From Nitrosomaritimum sp049414205 (GTDB lineage Archaea; Thermoproteota; Nitrososphaeria; Nitrososphaerales; Nitrosopumilaceae): 5,372 nucleotides of DNA. Positions 4,356-5,372 of this stretch are shown here, one piece after another; the first letter of the stretch is position 1, and the number at the start of each line of letters is the position of its first letter. The stretch covers positions 1 through 5,372 of the forward strand of contig JBMSGE010000087.1 in the NCBI GenBank assembly GCA_049414205.1, written 5' to 3'. The notes under the pieces were generated by a model. The model was not told the origin of the DNA, made no database searches, and saw only the letters and a program-made list of their open reading frames with translations. Made by a program: the position numbers and the translations under genes.

Positions 4356-5219
4356 TTAATTCCCACTCTCATAAACCACAAATGGATCATCTAGTAAAAC
4401 TGTAGGATGACACTTTACAAATAACTTTAAAGTTTTTTCATCTGGGATTTTATTCAAATCATAAGCACAAATGCCGGAAACATAATTTTCTGACAAGTAT
4501 TTGTTGGCTTTATTCTCCAGATGTAAAAATTCATTTTCTAGTCCTGAATCTAACCATTTTGTTCCATCAAAACCAATTACAACTGCGGGTTCCTCTTGAT
4601 TATTTTTTTGATGGGTTTCAATTATGGCTGAAAAAGTTTTTTCTACTGCCTTATCTTTTTCTAAAAATAAATCTGAATATGGAATTTGGTTTACCTTTGA
4701 AAATATGGCGTCCTCTGATGTAAATGCTGTTTTTGACCCTTTTGAGTTTTCAAGTATTTCTTCTAAAATATTATTTCGTAGGTTTTTGTCTTTCCACAAA
4801 TAGATAATGTGCTCATTCCCTGAAATGCCTCTTATTTTGTTTAAAATTTCTTTTCTGGATAATTCATTCAAAATATCTTCCGTACTACCTTCTATCTTTG
4901 TATGGCGGCTTAATTCGGCATTAATTTCATCCAGAATTTTTTTTCCAGCCTTTGGACCAAGAAAATCTAGTACTGACTTTTCCACTAGAGAATAATATGG
5001 AAATTTGAAATTTTTTGGAAGCATTTGCTTTTTGGCTTCTGTGATTAACCCGTTTTGAATTGTACTTCCAAATCCAAAAAACACTTGATCAATTACATTT
5101 GAAAATATTATTGATGTTTTGTTTGAAGTTGACTCATAACCCATGTCTAAAAGAGTATTCTGAATGCATAGGTTTGATACAGACATTAAAAATTTGTATG
5201 TTCTAATAATATTTAACAT
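4356..5219 (-). CDS. Two-domain protein: helical N-terminal domain plus degenerate MEDS-like domain
   Basis: A 287-aa soluble protein. Residues about 35-105 form a helical domain (IDQVFFGFGSTIQNGLI, then FLGPKAGKKILDEINAEL) resembling the small output domain of archaeal signalling proteins (DUF3227/NitrOD5 type); this is tentative. Residues about 130-287 look like a diverged MEDS domain: EHIIYLWKD (136-144) stands for the usual HxxLxYED, and the end has GIC251-AYDLNK, KC270-H271-P and VVYES. The 195-aa protein downstream ends in the same way, so the two are likely paralogous in this part. It may be a signalling protein with an altered sensor half. The start is uncertain: ATG 5219 has AGATATTTTC 24 nt upstream, while ATG 5186 (residue 12) has the better box TTAAATAT 26 nt upstream. 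It is the first gene of a two-gene operon and diverges from tRNA-Arg. Confidence 0.75.
   Translation of the reverse strand: MLNIIRTYKFLMSVSNLCIQNTLLDMGYESTSNKTSIIFSNVIDQVFFGFGSTIQNGLITEAKKQMLPKNFKFPYYSLVEKSVLDFLGPKAGKKILDEINAELSRHTKIEGSTEDILNELSRKEILNKIRGISGNEHIIYLWKDKNLRNNILEEILENSKGSKTAFTSEDAIFSKVNQIPYSDLFLEKDKAVEKTFSAIIETHQKNNQEEPAVVIGFDGTKWLDSGLENEFLHLENKANKYLSENYVSGICAYDLNKIPDEKTLKLFVKCHPTVLLDDPFVVYESGN
5209..5216 (-). promoter_or_regulatory. TATA-like box, favours the shorter start of the 287-aa protein
   Basis: The minus strand reads TTAAATAT, centred about 26 nt upstream of the internal ATG at 5186. If used for a leaderless mRNA it would remove the first 11 residues. A second, weaker AT-rich element at 5238-5247 would fit the ATG at 5219. 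Confidence 0.35.
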
Positions 5220-5264
5220 TGAAAAATTCTACCTTTTGAAAATATCTACTGCTAATCGCAATCC

Positions 5265-5272
5265 AAATTAAG
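5265..5272 (+). promoter_or_regulatory. TATA-like box for the tRNA-Arg gene
   Basis: AAATTAAG is centred about 27 nt upstream of the first base of the mature tRNA, the expected place for an archaeal tRNA promoter with a very short leader. Confidence 0.4.
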
Positions 5273-5295
5273 CCTAGGGCAACGATTCATCTTGA

Positions 5296-5370
5296 GGACT
5301 CGTTGCATAGCTTGGATAGTGCGAACGCTTGCGGAGCGTTAGGTCGTCGGTTCGAATCCGATCGGGTCCG
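5296..5370 (+). tRNA. tRNA-Arg, anticodon GCG
   Basis: A complete, intron-free 75-nt cloverleaf. Acceptor GGACTCG (5296-5302) pairs with CGGGTCC (5363-5369) with one G-U pair. The D stem GCAT/GTGC (5305-5308, 5319-5322) closes a loop containing GG (5314-5315) and A20 (5316), a known arginine identity base. The anticodon stem AACGC/GCGTT (5324-5328, 5336-5340) holds loop TTGCGGA, giving anticodon GCG at 5331-5333, which reads CGC and CGU. G37 is usual for tRNAs reading CNN codons. The variable loop is 5 nt, and the T arm GTCGG-TTCGAAT-CCGAT (5346-5362) is standard with a terminal G-U. The discriminator is G5370; CCA is not encoded (CT follows), so it must be added enzymatically. It is divergent from the 287-aa gene. 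Confidence 0.95.
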
Positions 5371-5372
5371 CT

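Noticed and set aside
4807..4995. Plus-strand open frame opposite the 287-aa gene
   Set aside because: Short antisense shadow without promoter or recognisable features.
5273..5278. CCTAGG palindrome upstream of tRNA-Arg
   Set aside because: Six bases only, with no matching copy or conserved position to support a regulatory role.
5296..5370. tRNA gene as an integration (att) site
   Set aside because: No integrase gene and no direct repeat of the tRNA 3' end are visible in the window, which ends at the tRNA.

Overview
The window looks like chromosomal DNA of an ammonia-oxidising archaeon (Nitrososphaerota/Thaumarchaeota, Nitrosopumilus-like). The basis is low G+C, lysine/isoleucine-rich proteins with AAA/GAA/AGA codon use, and TATA-like boxes about 24-28 nt upstream of most start codons with little or no 5' leader. 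Several TTG/GTG starts, poly-T terminators without hairpins, and a tRNA gene without an encoded CCA also fit. The assignment rests on style and protein families, not on a database match. There is no sign of a mobile element, CRISPR array or rRNA.

Layout, left to right. (1) 1-658, minus: 5' part of a UbiD-family decarboxylase that runs off the left edge. (2) 772-1002, plus: a 76-aa zinc-finger protein with DnaJ-type CxxCxGxG motifs. (3) 1009-1386, minus: a 125-aa Cys/His-rich protein of unknown function, convergent with (2). (4) 1484-2458, plus: a 324-aa low-complexity protein with two coiled coils, five (T/S)LPKG(F/S) motifs and a duplicated aromatic module; this is the most unusual gene here. 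(5) 2479-2943, minus: a Bcp/PrxQ peroxiredoxin. (6) 3035-3739, plus: an aquaporin, divergent from (5). (7-8) 4356-5219 and 3768-4355, minus: two abutting genes for MEDS-like sensory proteins. (9) 5296-5370, plus: tRNA-Arg(GCG).

Genes mostly alternate in strand, so most are probably transcribed alone; only the MEDS-like pair looks like an operon. Three promoters carry perfect inverted repeats: between TATA box and start codon of the UbiD gene and of the 125-aa gene, and over the TATA region of the peroxiredoxin gene. These are candidate operators.

Possible functional links, all inferred: the divergent peroxiredoxin/aquaporin pair could handle peroxide and its diffusion, and the MEDS-like pair could be a small two-subunit sensor. 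The aquaporin's predicted selectivity filter resembles that of plant TIPs, some of which conduct ammonia. No classical defence or mobile system is visible. The best candidate for undescribed biology is the LPKGF-repeat protein.
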